Assembly (NCBI GenBank): GCA_932526585.2 | Contig: OW052251.1 | Span: forward strand, 13,156,501 to 13,220,500 | Source: Philonthus cognatus | Taxonomy: Eukaryota; Arthropoda; Insecta; Coleoptera; Staphylinidae | Length of the DNA: 64,000 nt | Reading direction: 5' to 3' | In this document: positions 12,701 to 21,624 of the stretch, one piece after another | Layout: the number at the start of each line of letters is the position of its first letter | Numbering within the stretch: the first letter of the stretch is position 1 | The notes under the pieces: model-generated | The model's input: only the letters and a program-made list of their open reading frames with translations | What the model was told of the DNA's origin: nothing | Database searches by the model: none | Translations under genes and position numbers: made by a program

Positions 12701-15700
12701 CTATTTGCCTAGGTGCGTAGATTGCAGTCCTCAGTTTTGTGATTGGCCTGTAAAACAAATTACCGGTTAACTTGCCCATACCACAGATCCTAGATCATAC
12801 GATCAAGGGTTCCTGTATGAGGGCCACAGTGTCCTTAGTCGTATCGAGGCGTTGGCACAGTGTTTCCGTAGCCGCTCTAGAATGAATCAGGTTACATTGG
12901 ATCAAATTGACCTTGTTATTAGCTATTATGCTGGTGGTGACTGATAGGTCCTAGTCCAGTCACCTTCCGACTCACGAGTGTGGACTCGCCCGAGTCAGGA
13001 AGGATGGCGTCGGTCCTTTTTCACGTTAGAGGTAGCTCCATCAGCACATCCTCCAGTCTCGGCTCTTCCCTAACCGGCGATATTTGTAGCTACTCGGGAT
13101 ATGGATATATGGATATATGGTATGGATAAAGCAGCCACGTGCTCAGTCTGCTGAGGGGCAATATTTCTTAGAAGAGGTGAGTTGGATGTCTCAGGTGCGC
13201 TTTCAGTCGCCCTCTGAGTTACAACAACCTCCTCCTCTTCCCTTCTAGGATCCTTGCTGCTCCTTGCTTGCTCAGGGAGATAAACCTGTAACTTAGACGA
13301 TTTCCCCTGCCGTTTAGAATTTTGCGATCCTCTTCTCCTACTCCAAAGACGAGTAGTTGCTCGGGCGGGTCCTCAGACACAGACCGGTGACGGATCGGCC
13401 ATTCTCCGATTTTAAGTTCGGCATTTTGTCTCGCCAGCGTTCTTATGACCTTTTCCTCCCCTTCAGGAATCTCAAAATCCTTCCTAGGGATCCAGAGGAT
13501 AGACTTCGCGATTTTAGGGAGGCGGTCTTCAGCTATGGCTTAAACGGAAGCCTCAGGCCACGATTTGATCATCGCCACCGTCTTCACAAACCAATTCACA
13601 GTGTCCTGGTCCTCACAGTGAATTTTGACAAACTCGCCTGCATAGTACCAGGCCCTGAACCTCGGCGAAGGACTTGTAGTGGCGTAGACTCAACACCACT
13701 GAGTCAAGCTCCCTGAAAAGTGCCTGCCTTATTAAGGTGGCTCTCTCCAGGGAAAGCTTTCCAAAGGGGTTACACCCATCCGTGATCACCTGTCTGAGGT
13801 GGCTCTCTGCCGCATCCTTGTAGGATACTTGAAGGTGCTTTTGCCCTCCTCCCGTTGCAGCCAGCACCCGTCGGCCTTGATTACTATTCGGGATTGGTTC
13901 AGAGGAGGTGGCGAAGTGCAGCCTCTGAGTACCCTTACCCTTAGCTGTAGCCACACCCTTCTGATTTGCGGCTTTCGATTTGTCCTGTATCGGTCGACTC
14001 GGCTCAGGCTCAACCCTTCAGTGTGTTTCCCCTCTTTTTGAGACGTTCCGAAGGCGGCTACTTTAATTCCAATGACTAGGTTCGCACGTGCCTCCGCTTC
14101 CCCTCATTTTCCTACGTTTGTTACCTCTATTACACAGTCTTAAACACCAGGTTAATGAGTAAACTGTTTTAAAACTCTTAATGAATTTTGTAGATACAAT
14201 TTGTCCTGTACGAGACGCATTCTGAAATCGAGGCCGAAAATCACCAGATGGTGGAAATGACGATAAGCGAGATAAATCGCTGTGCGAAACTGCACCACGC
14301 CGCCATTCAAGGCAAATTGAAGCAGATCCTGACGAATGAAGAAGCCCAGGTATTTCAGAGAAAACAAAAACAACAACTCGCAGAATTTGATTCGGCCCAA
14401 TTTCAGCTTCAAGATAAGGAGATAAACAATAACCAGATGATTGCGATGAACACGGAAAGTGAAAATGATGAAATCGAGACGATGGTGACCGAAACGATGT
14501 CTTCGCAGATTCTAATAGCTCCGAAGAAATCGAAACTTTTAAGCGACGTAGTTGTAAGTTCAAATAAAAATTTGACATTTCAAGACTTTAATGATGTGAT
14601 GCAGGTTATGTATTTTAGGTTAGGATAAGATTAATTACATGTTATGTTGTAAATAAACTTTTAATTTGTAGGTTATGTGAAGGGAAATCTGACATTAATA
14701 TGACAATTCAATTAACTCACAAAGATTACGATTTACATTTGTAATCGTAATCTTTACTTATCACCGCCTCAAATTATTTGTATCTAGTACCAATTTAATA
14801 AAGTGTCTCTGAGGATCAGGTAGGATAGGAGGATCAGATAATATTCCTTGCTCAGTTCAAATTTTAAAAAAGTTCTAAATACAAAGAACTTTTCTTTTAG
14901 GTATACATTAATTTATTTATTTATTTATTTATACATATAAACGGTCAAGCCTTTTTGAAGATAAAATACAGATTTTTAAAATATTACAATTAAAACAAAT
15001 ATAAAAACACCTACATACTAAATACAATAAATAACATACAATATTTCTTTTATAACGAGAACAGATTAAATTCAATTAAATTAAGTGCATTAAGTGTGCA
15101 TTGAAAGTGTTGAGGGAGTTTCCAAAAAAATCGAGCGATAATGCGACACTGTTAACATGCCTGGCGATCCGTGGCATGGGACTGTTTATATCGTACGTGG
15201 TTCTATAGTAACATATATGTAGAAGATCATTCGATCTTAAAGCTCGACCCTGCACATTGAGGTTAATCAAATTATGCAGATTTATGCAATTTATCATCCC
15301 ATTAAGTAATTTGTACATAAATGTTATGTCCATTCCCTTCCTTCGAATGTGCAATTCAGTAAGACCAACATATTGACAGGATTGCTGGGGCGTAAGATAT
15401 ATGCCAACAATGCTCAACTTATATGCTAAGACCTTGGAAAATTTGTATTGTATAGACTCTAATCTGTCTACATGTATTTTGAAGGATGGTGACCAAATAA
15501 GGCAGCAATAATCCAGGTGTGATCTAACTAGTGCATTATACAAAATCACAAGAGCACGTACATTAATAAAATCAGTTGTAGATCTTTTAATAAACCCTAG
15601 TATTTTATTTGCCTTGTTCACTATGTAGTCAATATGTAGCCTGTAAGACGGTTTAGAGTCCAACAGCACTCCAAGGTCCCGGATACTATCTACTCTGCAG

Positions 15701-17970
15701 AGAGAGGTATCATTCAAATGATAATTAAAATATGTTGGTACTTTACAGCGTGAAAACGGCATAAACTGACATTTACTTATATTTAGTGCCATATCATTAT
15801 TTGTGCACCAGCATTGTATTAATAACAGATTATGTTCAATGATTGAGCAATCATTGATGTTGTTTATTTGGAGGAATGTCTTGAGATCATCCGCGAATAA
15901 TAAGTGTGGACAAGTAAGTATATCGGATAGATCATTTATGAAGATCGAGAACAGAAGCGGACCTAAGTGAGAGCCCTGCGGAACCCCTGATGTTGCCCAT
16001 ATTTCATTATAAATGTACATGTTACGATTTTTCAATGTAAATTTTCAGACATTCGTGATCTTATTAAAAACTTTCAATTTAAAAACTCTAGCGAGTGTTT
16101 TCCACTCCCAAACTAAGCTTGAAGTAAAATTTCGAGTTTAGAAAAGCCCCGCGTAGAAAATTTGTCGAGGGTCGCGCAGCGACCCGAGACAAATTTTCAC
16201 GGGGCTTTTCTAAACTCGAAATTTTACTTCATGCGCCACGCGGATAAAACACTGATTTAAAGTCAAGTTCAAAATATACTACTTAGTTCTGACTACATGT
16301 TCATTAATTTTACAAATATTTATATGGAATATGTGAAAGTAAAAAAAATCTCTGTATCGTAACAATTTATTTGACAAATTATGATTTATTTGTCACATTG
16401 ATACTTACTTAGTTTACATTTCTTCTGAAATTGTCAAATTGTGATCTTTTAAATTATGAAATTACTTGTTTACACGTATTACAGCACTTGTTTTTCCTCT
16501 CCTGAGGATTTTAATATTATAAATTATAAAATTATCCTTAAATATAATTGAGTAAGTATGTAATTACCTTTTCGTTTCTTCTGAAGATTCCAGATTGTGA
16601 TGTTTTCGACTTGACCAATCTCCCCGAGCTCTGCCCTAGCTCCTGCATTAGGTTAACAAAAGAGGGTTGCTTTTTAGCTCTTCTACAACGAAAGGTAAAT
16701 AAAAAAATAGTTTCCATCCAGTTGTAATATTAATTGATTTATTTTTGATTCAAAAGCAAGTGACCCGTATGGACAACAAGTACATGATAGAAATGGCGGA
16801 AACCAGGGGTCTATTCGGCAGAGATTCGACGAGAAAAAAGCACAAATCCTCGAAGAAAAAAGAGAAGGAACAACCTGTTTCTCCAATTATGAAGCTGCTG
16901 AAAAAGCGAGAAATCGAAGTAAAAATAATTTTAGTGTTCTGATATTCCACTCTTCAGTGGCGGCTCGTAAGTATTTTTATTGGAGGGGCTGCAGACTTAA
17001 AGATACAGGAAATGTTTCTTTTATGCCATTATGGACGTGCCGCCACTGCAGCTCTATGAGAACTATAGTGAGATCGTTTAAATTATTATTTAGAGTAGGC
17101 AAAATTTTTGTTGTTGAGTTGCCCAGACTGCTAATTGAATGATGGAATAAATTTGAGGTTATGGTAAACTATGTGTTAACAGTCAGTAGTGCCAATCTAA
17201 TTTAAAATTCAAAGCCTACTCTAAATCACGTTTTAAACGATCGCACGGTAGATTACCTAAACCCTGGGTCTCCTAACTATCTTCTTCGCGGGCCACAAAT
17301 ACAATTCTACATAATAAAGTCGGCCAAGATCCGATTAATTTTATAAAATTATGAAAAATTTAAGGAACAATTGTTACAATATTTCAAAATATGACATTTA
17401 CAAAAATAATTACAAACAATCGCGGGCCGGATTCATGCAAGTCGCGGGCCGGATTTGGTCCGCGGGCCGTAGTTTGGAGACCACTGGTCTAAACTAAACC
17501 ATTTGTTTTATTTTTTGTAGATTGATAGAATAGCTGCTCCTACATTTTCTTCGATGACCCTCTCAAGAAACCCTCCCCCGTGCTCGTCGGCCCAATGCTG
17601 GAAAACCAAGGAAAAGCCAAAGGTGCCGCAAACCCGCCGCTGGTGGACCGAATCGACGCGTCACATCACAAACTTGCGCGTTAGTCTCTCCAAACAGAAA
17701 ATCCTACCGCCCGTCGAATCGACAAACGATTCGAGTCACAGCGCGAATACCAACGCGAAAAAGTTCGTCAACAGCCTAATCAGGCGCACGCAAAAAGTCG
17801 ACGAAATCGTCGCGAAAAGCACGAAAGTCACGAGCAATATCCCCGTTTATCCGAAATTGAGGCTCACCAGGTTGAGTGATAAGCTCGAGAAAAAAATGCC
17901 CGTGCCCGTTCACGTGACTATGGTCACTTTTCCAGCGCCTAGTTATCAGTATAATTATAATAATTGGTGA
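3441..17970 (+). CDS. Nsun7: NSUN7-like RNA m5C methyltransferase homologue (5' partial)
   Basis: Nine exons (3441-3742, 6685-6874, 7882-8057, 8662-8830, 8965-9102, 14194-14553, 16587-16694, 16757-16918, 17521-17970) join in one frame. They total 2055 bases and give 684 residues plus a stop. All junctions are GT-AG with matching phases. Exon order and content follow NOP2/Sun family member 7: an N-terminal helical part with KLAASVARLRIKNSALRLN, a Rossmann region, and a C-terminal EGCFLALLQRK strand. The tail is Lys/Arg-rich. Family members methylate RNA cytosine through two cysteines. Here the usual PC of motif IV is PPNS (residues 266-269) and the TCS of motif VI is THS (333-335), so catalysis is unlikely. 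The start codon and earlier exons lie outside the window. Introns hold LINEs, MITEs and hairpin repeats. Confidence 0.85.
3848..4346. repeat. Nested-hairpin element, copy A (full)
   Basis: The whole 499 bp is palindromic about position 4097. Each half contains a 121-bp hairpin (3934-4054 and 4140-4260). The outer arms of these hairpins read GCATGAAGTAAAATTTCGAG. Their core is built on GGTTTGG and CCAAACC around a GC-rich TCGCGTAGCGCGAAGCGCG stretch. The two hairpins are joined through GCCACCGGTAC and an AAAACACTGA spacer. No coding potential is seen. It lies in the first NSUN7 intron of this window. The structure suggests a foldback-type non-autonomous transposon. Confidence 0.85.
4347..4890. 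other. Intron sequence, nothing recognised
   Basis: This part of the NSUN7 intron shows no coding potential, no strong inverted repeat and no known TE protein. Confidence 0.5.
4891..5112. repeat. Small MITE flanked by a 46-bp direct repeat
   Basis: A segment starting GTGTGTCCTGGAATTGTTGG occurs at 4891 and again at 5066. Between the copies lies a small element with ends AGTTGCATCAAAC and TTTTTGGTGCAACT and several GTTCAA/TTGAAC words. A rearranged inverted version lies at 6385-6600, on the other side of a LINE fragment. The family also recurs in part near 51425. Confidence 0.6.
5066..6295 (+). pseudogene. LINE ORF2 C-terminus: RNase H and zinc knuckle (5' truncated)
   Basis: The 409-codon open frame begins within the end of a reverse transcriptase (SKVQRLACISITGAMRTTPT). 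It continues through a complete RNase H domain with all expected acidic residues: WYTDSS, AEIFA, SDSQAAL and GHSGIAGNEKADELA. A C-terminal knuckle follows (CRLCN..KHVLCRC). RNase H of this kind is carried by I-group non-LTR retrotransposons (I, Loa, Ingi and relatives). The endonuclease and RT palm are missing, so the copy is severely 5' truncated, although the remaining frame is open to its stop. The 3' flank (6296-6380) ends in a short A-run. It sits in NSUN7 intron sequence. Confidence 0.8.
6385..6600. repeat. Inverted, rearranged partner of the MITE at 4891
   Basis: It contains AGTTGCATCCAACAAGTTC, its inverse TTGTTTGATACAACTGGCCC, and an inverted GGACCAACAATTCCAGGACA matching the direct repeat at 4891 and 5066. 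It ends with the same TTTTTGGTGCAA terminus. The two blocks bracket the LINE fragment at 5066-6380. Confidence 0.6.
6685..6874 (+). CDS. Nsun7: NSUN7-like exon b
   Basis: The acceptor TTTATTTTCAG lies before 6685 and the donor CAA|GTAAGT after 6874. One leading base completes a lysine codon with exon a, and the exon ends in phase 0. It encodes SVDDVVISIEKLLQLRKV through QRHKLIVQ. Confidence 0.85.
6955..7510 (-). pseudogene. LINE endonuclease C-terminus and linker fragment
   Basis: The minus-strand frame 7311-6955 encodes the end of an APE-type LINE endonuclease and the linker before the RT. It includes the motif SDDLPIMVEI in place of the usual SDH-x-P, and RRYPWWDEKCRDAKREV, a pattern common in insect LINE linkers. 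The catalytic histidine is therefore changed to aspartate. Upstream in the element (7312-7510) the sequence is related but broken by stops and frameshifts. Both this fragment and the one at 54497 are purine-rich on their coding strand and may belong to one family. Confidence 0.65.
7882..8057 (+). CDS. Nsun7: NSUN7-like exon c
   Basis: The acceptor GTTTTTCAG precedes 7882 and the donor AAAG|GTAACC follows 8057. It enters in phase 0 and leaves in phase 2. It encodes DRSFCLGPATFGKIVSDLQ to KKILVFSAGE, the start of the Rossmann part. The glycine-rich SAM-loop signature of active NSUN enzymes is not evident. Confidence 0.85.
8078..8339. repeat. Imperfect inverted repeat in NSUN7 intron
   Basis: The words AAAGACTGCAGTGTCTCATAA near 8078 and TTATGAGATACTGCAGTTTTT near 8314 are inverted. 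An inner pair based on ACTGCAATATCTCAGTA and TACTGAGATATTGCAGT lies between them. The structure is AT-rich and non-coding, and is probably a small MITE. Confidence 0.65.
8662..8830 (+). CDS. Nsun7: NSUN7-like exon d (motif IV region)
   Basis: The acceptor TTTGTTTAG lies before 8662 and the donor TTA|GTAAGT after 8830. It encodes KTEYESYFHDLGIKNVL and then VIAVFATPPNSYSAV, where active family members have a proline-cysteine pair. No cysteine is present here. Confidence 0.85.
8965..9102 (+). CDS. Nsun7: NSUN7-like exon e
   Basis: The acceptor TTTTTATAG precedes 8965 and the donor CAA|GTGAGT follows 9102, both in phase 0. It encodes GGDLSMLEILTE and EEQNKTLKYAMSRPQ, the segment that normally precedes the motif VI strand. 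The next exon is 5.1 kb away because a LINE fills the intron. Confidence 0.85.
9313..9513 (-). pseudogene. LINE C-terminal zinc-knuckle segment
   Basis: It encodes SPSCRGCNMKDGTAGHILSDC, a CCHC knuckle at the end of ORF2. It belongs to the LINE at 9200-14050 and lies just downstream of its RNase H. Confidence 0.7.
9595..10373 (-). pseudogene. LINE RNase H domain in two frames
   Basis: The frame 10373-10026 carries IRIYTDGSKRMYGLGIRVF, containing the first catalytic aspartate. The frame 10056-9595 carries QLEAMGITLAADNI, ILTDSRQTLLSL and KGHDLNTGNTRADALARAA, with the E, D and final D. The change of frame shows an indel near 10040. The domain is otherwise complete. Confidence 0.75.
10811..11629 (-). 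pseudogene. LINE reverse transcriptase palm, two frames
   Basis: 11629-11255 encodes the RT start (VVFIPKPGRADYTAPKACRP). 11215-10811 encodes GVFVDIEGAFDKTTI and the catalytic box TAYADDLAMIVSG. The aspartates are intact but the frame is broken between the two pieces. It is part of the LINE at 9200-14050. Confidence 0.8.
12180..12501. repeat. Head-to-head inverted duplication inside LINE endonuclease
   Basis: Arms 12180-12333 and 12348-12501 are about 154 bp each and pair around a 14-bp spacer. The right arm is the LINE endonuclease coding sequence in its normal minus orientation. The left arm is the same segment inverted. Confidence 0.9.
12345..12779 (-). pseudogene. LINE APE-type endonuclease fragment
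   Basis: It encodes VVLATVYLPGNSTPPPP and MGFDLNSHYIAWRSRTSDKR, matching the Y..P and D-x-N-x-H catalytic region of APE-like LINE endonucleases. It continues directly into the right arm of the inverted duplication. Confidence 0.75.
13000..14013 (-). pseudogene. LINE ORF1 (Gag-like) remnant
   Basis: Frames at 14013-13786 and 13954-13613, followed by shifted frames down to about 13000, encode a low-complexity N-terminus. After this come SYKDAAESHLRQVITDG and, further on, WIPRKDFEIPEGEEKVIR. The latter pattern is seen in ORF1 proteins of insect I/R1-type LINEs. Several frame changes are needed, so this is a pseudogene. Confidence 0.55.
14194..14553 (+). CDS. Nsun7: NSUN7-like exon f (motif VI region)
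   Basis: The acceptor ATTTTGTAG lies before 14194 and the donor GTT|GTAAGT after 14553, in phase 0 at both ends. It opens with QFVLYETHSEIEAENHQMV. The family consensus has the catalytic T-C-S here, but the codon read is histidine (residue 334 of the partial protein). The remaining 100 residues are charged and Gln-rich. Confidence 0.85.
14911..16035 (-). pseudogene. Jockey/CR1-type LINE RT fragment (5' truncated)
   Basis: The frame 16035-15076 is open for 319 codons. It begins within the RT palm (ATSGVPQGSHLGPLLFSIF, then HLLFADDLKTF) and runs through the thumb and C-terminal region to its stop. The endonuclease and first RT blocks are missing, so the copy is 5' truncated. Its 3' end at 14911-14940 is a run of ATTT units, a microsatellite tail typical of several LINE clades. 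The 5' breakpoint lies close to a hairpin repeat (16088). It is antisense to NSUN7, within an intron. Confidence 0.8.
16088..16260. repeat. Nested-hairpin element, copy C (half element)
   Basis: One hairpin (16117-16234) carries the standard arms. Its core is a GTCGAGGGTCGCGCAGCGAC type rather than the GGTTTGG type of copy A. It is followed by GCCACGCGGATAAAACACTG, the centre-spacer signature. Only half of the double structure is present. Confidence 0.8.
16587..16694 (+). CDS. Nsun7: NSUN7-like exon g
   Basis: The acceptor TTTCTTCTGAAG lies before 16587. A nearer CAG at 16593 would give a stop in frame and is excluded. The donor is AAAG|GTAAAT after 16694. It encodes IPDCDVFDLTNLPELCPSSC and then LTKEGCFLALLQRK, the conserved last strand of the methyltransferase fold. 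Confidence 0.85.
16757..16918 (+). CDS. Nsun7: NSUN7-like exon h (basic linker)
   Basis: The acceptor TTCAAAAG precedes 16757 and GAA|GTAAAA follows 16918, in phase 0 at both ends. It encodes a Lys-rich stretch (STRKKHKSSKKKEKEQP), similar in character to the basic C-terminal region of NSUN7 proteins. Confidence 0.8.
16957..17250. repeat. MITE-like fragment with CAGTGGCGGCTCG end
   Basis: The left edge CAGTGGCGGCTCG resembles the terminal sequence of the MITEs at 18201 and 35312. No matching right terminus was found, so the boundary is uncertain. Confidence 0.4.
17263..17486. mobile_element. hAT-type MITE, copy 1
   Basis: Its ends read CCTGGGTCTCC and GGAGACCACTG. The flanks ACCTAAAC and GTCTAAAC match at six of eight positions and are the likely target-site duplication. 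The interior carries GCGGGCC motifs near the right end. It is the inverted counterpart of 22268-22491. Confidence 0.8.
17521..17970 (+). CDS. Nsun7: NSUN7-like terminal exon
   Basis: The acceptor TTTTTTGTAG precedes 17521. The frame runs 149 codons to TGA at 17968-17970. The encoded tail is rich in Pro, Ser and Lys (CWKTKEKPKVPQTRRWWTES and similar) with no folded domain recognised. A weak AATACA hexamer lies near 18055. A CAG|GTTGAG donor-like site at 17870 would allow an alternative downstream exon. Confidence 0.75.
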   Translation: MDRIAAPTFSSMTLSRNPPPCSSAQCWKTKEKPKVPQTRRWWTESTRHITNLRVSLSKQKILPPVESTNDSSHSANTNAKKFVNSLIRRTQKVDEIVAKSTKVTSNIPVYPKLRLTRLSDKLEKKMPVPVHVTMVTFPAPSYQYNYNNW

Positions 17971-18200
17971 ATTTGAAATTGTTGGGTTTTTGTGAAATTG
18001 TTGTGCCAAAATATGGGTGAAGGTATTTGTTTATTTTTTATTATGTGAATGTGAAATACAAGCTTTATCTTTTTTACACTAAAAAAAAAGTATTGAGTTT
18101 ATCTAAATTCCTTCCTATTTAGTGATTGGAAATATGCCGGCTTTTTCATATACTGGTACATTCATAAATCACAACCTGTAAAAAGTAAAAGTCATTAAGT

Positions 18201-18392
18201 CAGCGACGGCTCGCAGCCTAACTTCAGGCCTAACTTCAGGGCCAGGGCCACAGCGCCAAAGCACACAAAATTTGAGGTTGGGATAGCGCTTTATAAATAC
18301 AAGGAATTGCACAACAAAGTCACCTTTCAATAACGGATACATATTATTTGGGTCTCTGGCCTACCCTGAAGTTAGGCTGCGAGCCGCCGCTG
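18201..18392. mobile_element. hAT-type MITE with CAGCGRCGGCTCG ends, copy 1
   Basis: The 192-bp element has inverted ends (CAGCGACGGCTCGCAGCC and its partner near GGCTGCGAGCCGCCGCTG). It is flanked by a perfect 8-bp duplication, CATTAAGT, at 18193-18200 and 18393-18400. An 8-bp duplication is the hAT hallmark. Confidence 0.9.
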
Positions 18393-18639
18393 CATTAAGT
18401 GCATTTTAAATGAGTAGCATAAAAAAACTATTACTTTTTCGGCGACGATATAAGTCAGTTAAATTCAATAGCCACTTAGCCAATATACAGGGTGTTTCAG
18501 CAAGGAAGGAAAGCTAAATATTTCGATTAATATTAAAAATGCGAAAAAATCATTCAGATACAAGTTGCTTGAAATCGTTTTCTTAACAACATAAAATTAT
18601 TTTCGCATATACAGGGTATCCCATAATACCTGGACGCTA

Positions 18640-19010
18640 TACAACTTTGTTATTTTAAATGGGACACCCTATATAATTAACTTTTTAGATTTCTTCTTAA
18701 AAATTAATAAATAACATTCGGTCTTAAGTCGTAATATTTTGGAGTTATACGAAAGTGCATAAATGTTTGCTCAATGGGTAACTTATAACAGAGTAGAATA
18801 ATCAGTCTACGAGAAGCAGGATTTTCTATTTGTAATGTTGGTAGTTGTGTGGAACGCAGTGTCATTAGAATTTCTTTATGTTGGCGAAGATGGTCAGAAA
18901 CACATGAGGAACGACGACGGTCCGGTTGTCCTAAAAGCACAAATGATCGTGTTCTTCGGCTTGCGCCACCGTTTGTCGTCAACAAGATGGTGAAAAGGTT
19001 TAACTAGTCA
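18640..19010 (-). repeat. Repeat with coding remnant, shared with the 25.0/27.8 kb flanks
   Basis: The minus strand encodes VLLGQPDRRRSSCVSDHLRQ and flanking residues. A diverged copy on the opposite strand lies at 24955-25052 and 27772-28000, where a hAT element has split it. The family is not recognised. Upstream (18488-18680) short ACAGGGTGTTTC-like and GGGACACCCT words may mark an older element. Confidence 0.5.
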
Positions 19011-19451
19011 TCAAATCTCTATACAATCTACCAATAGAAAAAATCGAAGTTTTGGCGTCAAATCGTAGCTACCATTTCCTTGTTTACCACTAACTCCCCA
19101 ACGTCGATTTTTTTTAATGTTAATTGTTAAAATGTTTACCTACGTTCTATCTTTTTTTTTGCTGTAAAGGGGATTGGAAATCTGTTTGCAGACATTTACT
19201 TTTGGTCTTATACGGCCAATAGTGTCGGGTTTCTGTTCGACCGACTAAAACCCTTCCCCCTCTCTTCCCTGAAATCGCCGTCTCGGCATTACATCAGGGG
19301 CACTTATTCCGGTCTTGCTACCGGTTGCTTGGCTAGGTAGTACCTTCGCTCTCGGCCCTGCCCAGCTCGTCTGCGAGCTTTCTGCTCATAACTGTATTCG
19401 CAAACGTGCTAACCGCCTCCCAATTCTCTTCGCTTGCCAGCACCTTGCCAA

Positions 19452-19640
19452 CTATGCTGGCCTCGGACAGGGGAGGTGTCCGATCTTGCCCTTCAACTCG
19501 CCTCTTGCTTTCGACCAGCCCTCGCATTCCACCAGTGTGTGTCGAGTCGTATCCTCCACAGCCCTGCAGTAATTGCAGTTTCCTGTTGGTGCCTTACCTA
19601 TTCTGTGGAGGTACGCAACGAAGCTTCCGTGCCCCGTCAT
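19452..19640 (-). pseudogene. R1-like C-terminal zinc knuckle
   Basis: It encodes TGHGSFVAYLHRIGKAP and CNYCRAVEDTTRHTLVEC. The C-x2-C, H and C spacing and the GHG..FxxYLxR lead-in are characteristic of the R1-clade ORF2 end. Confidence 0.75.
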
Positions 19641-19937
19641 TATTTGTGTCAGGTGGTAGTTCAGGTTGCCATGGCTCCGTTCGCATCACTGTCGGACGCA
19701 TCGTACTAAGGATTTAGTCCAACTAGTGCTCCACCCCCATCGCTCCTGCCATTCCCCCATTACCTTGTTATATTCTTCCTCCTTGGCCTCCGTCTTACTT
19801 TCTCCGCCTTTTTGCAAGCAGTAGGCGTCTGCTCTTCACGTAGAGGTCTCCGGGCACTGTCGAGGCGAGCACCTCGATTGCTTCCATAGATGCCGTCCTG
19901 TATGCTCGCGTGATGCGGAGGCAAGCTATTCCACAGT

Positions 19938-21134
19938 TCATATATATCCAGTTAGCCAGTCTCTGTATAAAATTTGGTAACAGCTTTTGGAGGCTGCATC
20001 CAGAATCGAGACCGGTGATTGGTGTATATAGTCGGCTGTTTTACTCGCCCCCCCCCCCCCCCCAATATTCACCATAGTCTCTCCTGTTCTACTCGATTTC
20101 CAGTTCTCCCATAAGCATTGGCTCCCCTTGGCTAATCTCATGGCACTTCTTGCTCTGGCCGCGTTTCTCGCGGTATTCATGGCCTCACTCCAGACCGGAG
20201 CCGCGTATGCGAGCTTAACTCTAGCCGCTGACATTAATAGGCGCCTCCTACCCTCTCCAGCTCCTCCCACGTTGGGCATTAAGCGCCCAATTACCGCCTC
20301 CATCCGCTCCGCTCCCTCCGCCGCCTCACGGCTAACCCATCGAGGGTTAGCCTCCAGCCATACACCCAAGTATTTTAAGCTCTTGTCTATCTCAATTTCG
20401 GCGCCTCCTACTTTGATGGTTTGCCCCTGCTGCCTCCCCGATCTTCTGGTGAATAGCCAAACTGCCTTGGTCTTGTTCGGTTCTACGGTCAGACCCGTTG
20501 CTTCTAGCCATCCAATGAAGGCATCGGCCGCCATTTTTGCGACTTGTTGCAGTCCCTCGACAGTTTGGTTCCTAATTACCAATGCCAGGCCATCGGCAAA
20601 TGCTACCTTCGTAGCTCCTTCCGGTAGTCGTATCTCCAACACCCTGTCATAGACCAAATTCCAGAGTGTTGGCCCGAGCACTGAGCCCTGTGGCACCCCT
20701 AAGCTTAGCGCCCTTCTCTGGTCGTAGTGACCCGCCGTGTACACTAGCTCTCGGTCTTTTAGATACGAGTCTACCATGCGTATCAGGCTCGGAGGCAGCC
20801 TTCGCTCCGCCTCTCTCATAATTTCACGCCTAGGCAACGTGTTGAATGTATTCCTGATATCGATCGTGATCATGACCGCATGTTCGCGCTTCCGTAGCGG
20901 TCCCTCGTTCGCCCCCTCTGCCTGCCTGTTTACCTCCATCACTGCGTCTATTGTAGATCTGCCCCGCCGGAACTCGAACGGCCTTGGGTGGAAACCGTCG
21001 TCCCCTTCAATGTGGTCGAGCACCTTCCGGGTTAGTGCCTTTTCTAGAAGTTTCGCTAGCCTTTCCAGCAGGCAAACTGGCCTGTATGCCGAGGGATTTT
21101 CAGGAATTCTGCCTGCCTTAGGGATGAGCGCCAA
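19938..21134 (-). pseudogene. R1-like reverse transcriptase, active-site mutant
   Basis: The frame is open for 398 codons. It includes MALIPKAGRIPENPSAYRPV, an FRRGRSTIDAV motif, the first catalytic region MITIDIRNTFNTL, and LGVPQGSVLGPTLWNLVYD. The catalytic box reads VAFADGLALVI, so the second aspartate of the F/YADD motif is glycine. The long open frame with a dead active site suggests fairly recent decay. The RNase H domain typical of I elements is absent, in keeping with an R1-like identity. Confidence 0.8.
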
Positions 21135-21624
21135 CTTCGCTCGCTTCTAATGTCTTGGGCCATACACCTATTCATGACCTCCCGGAACATCACTGGGTTG
21201 GCCTCCACTACCTTTTTTAGTACCTCATTGGGTATCCTGTAAGGCCCGGGTGCCTTCTTTCTGGAAAGGGATTTTGCCGCCGTTACAATCTCCTCCGTCG
21301 AGAATAAGTCCTCTATCTGGAGATGGCCGTCCCCACTACGTCTCCTTCCTTCACCCCTTGGAAATAGAGCCTCCACCACCGACCCGACCCCTCCCGGTAC
21401 CAGAGCCTCAGCGTCTAGCCGTTTCTTTTTTACAGGGCCCATGATGATTTTATAGGGTTTTCCCCAGGGATCAGCTTCGACCTGCTTACACAGCTTTTTC
21501 CATTTTCTGCCCTTGCTTCTCTCTATCTCCCTCCTTAGGGCCGCGATCTTGTTTTACCTTTCTTGTAAGAGCTGTCCACGGCCTCCCCTTTAGCCCTAGC
21601 TCTGGTGACCCTCCTCCTGGCTTG

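Larger units (their letters stand above)
9200..14050 (-). mobile_element. I/R1-type LINE, full-span but degenerate
   Basis: Minus-strand pieces run in the order expected of one element: ORF1 (about 14013-13000), endonuclease (12779-12160), RT (11629-10811), RNase H (10373-9595) and a C-terminal knuckle (9513-9313). All frames are broken by stops or frameshifts. The 3' end near 9200 has a short GGTTCT-type repeat when read on the plus strand, which may be the tail. It lies wholly within the intron between NSUN7 exons 8965-9102 and 14194-14553, opposite to the gene. Confidence 0.8.

Noticed and set aside
20128..21150. Plus-strand open frames opposite the R1-like RT.
   Set aside because: Shadows of the minus-strand coding sequence; GC-rich coding DNA leaves the opposite frames open.
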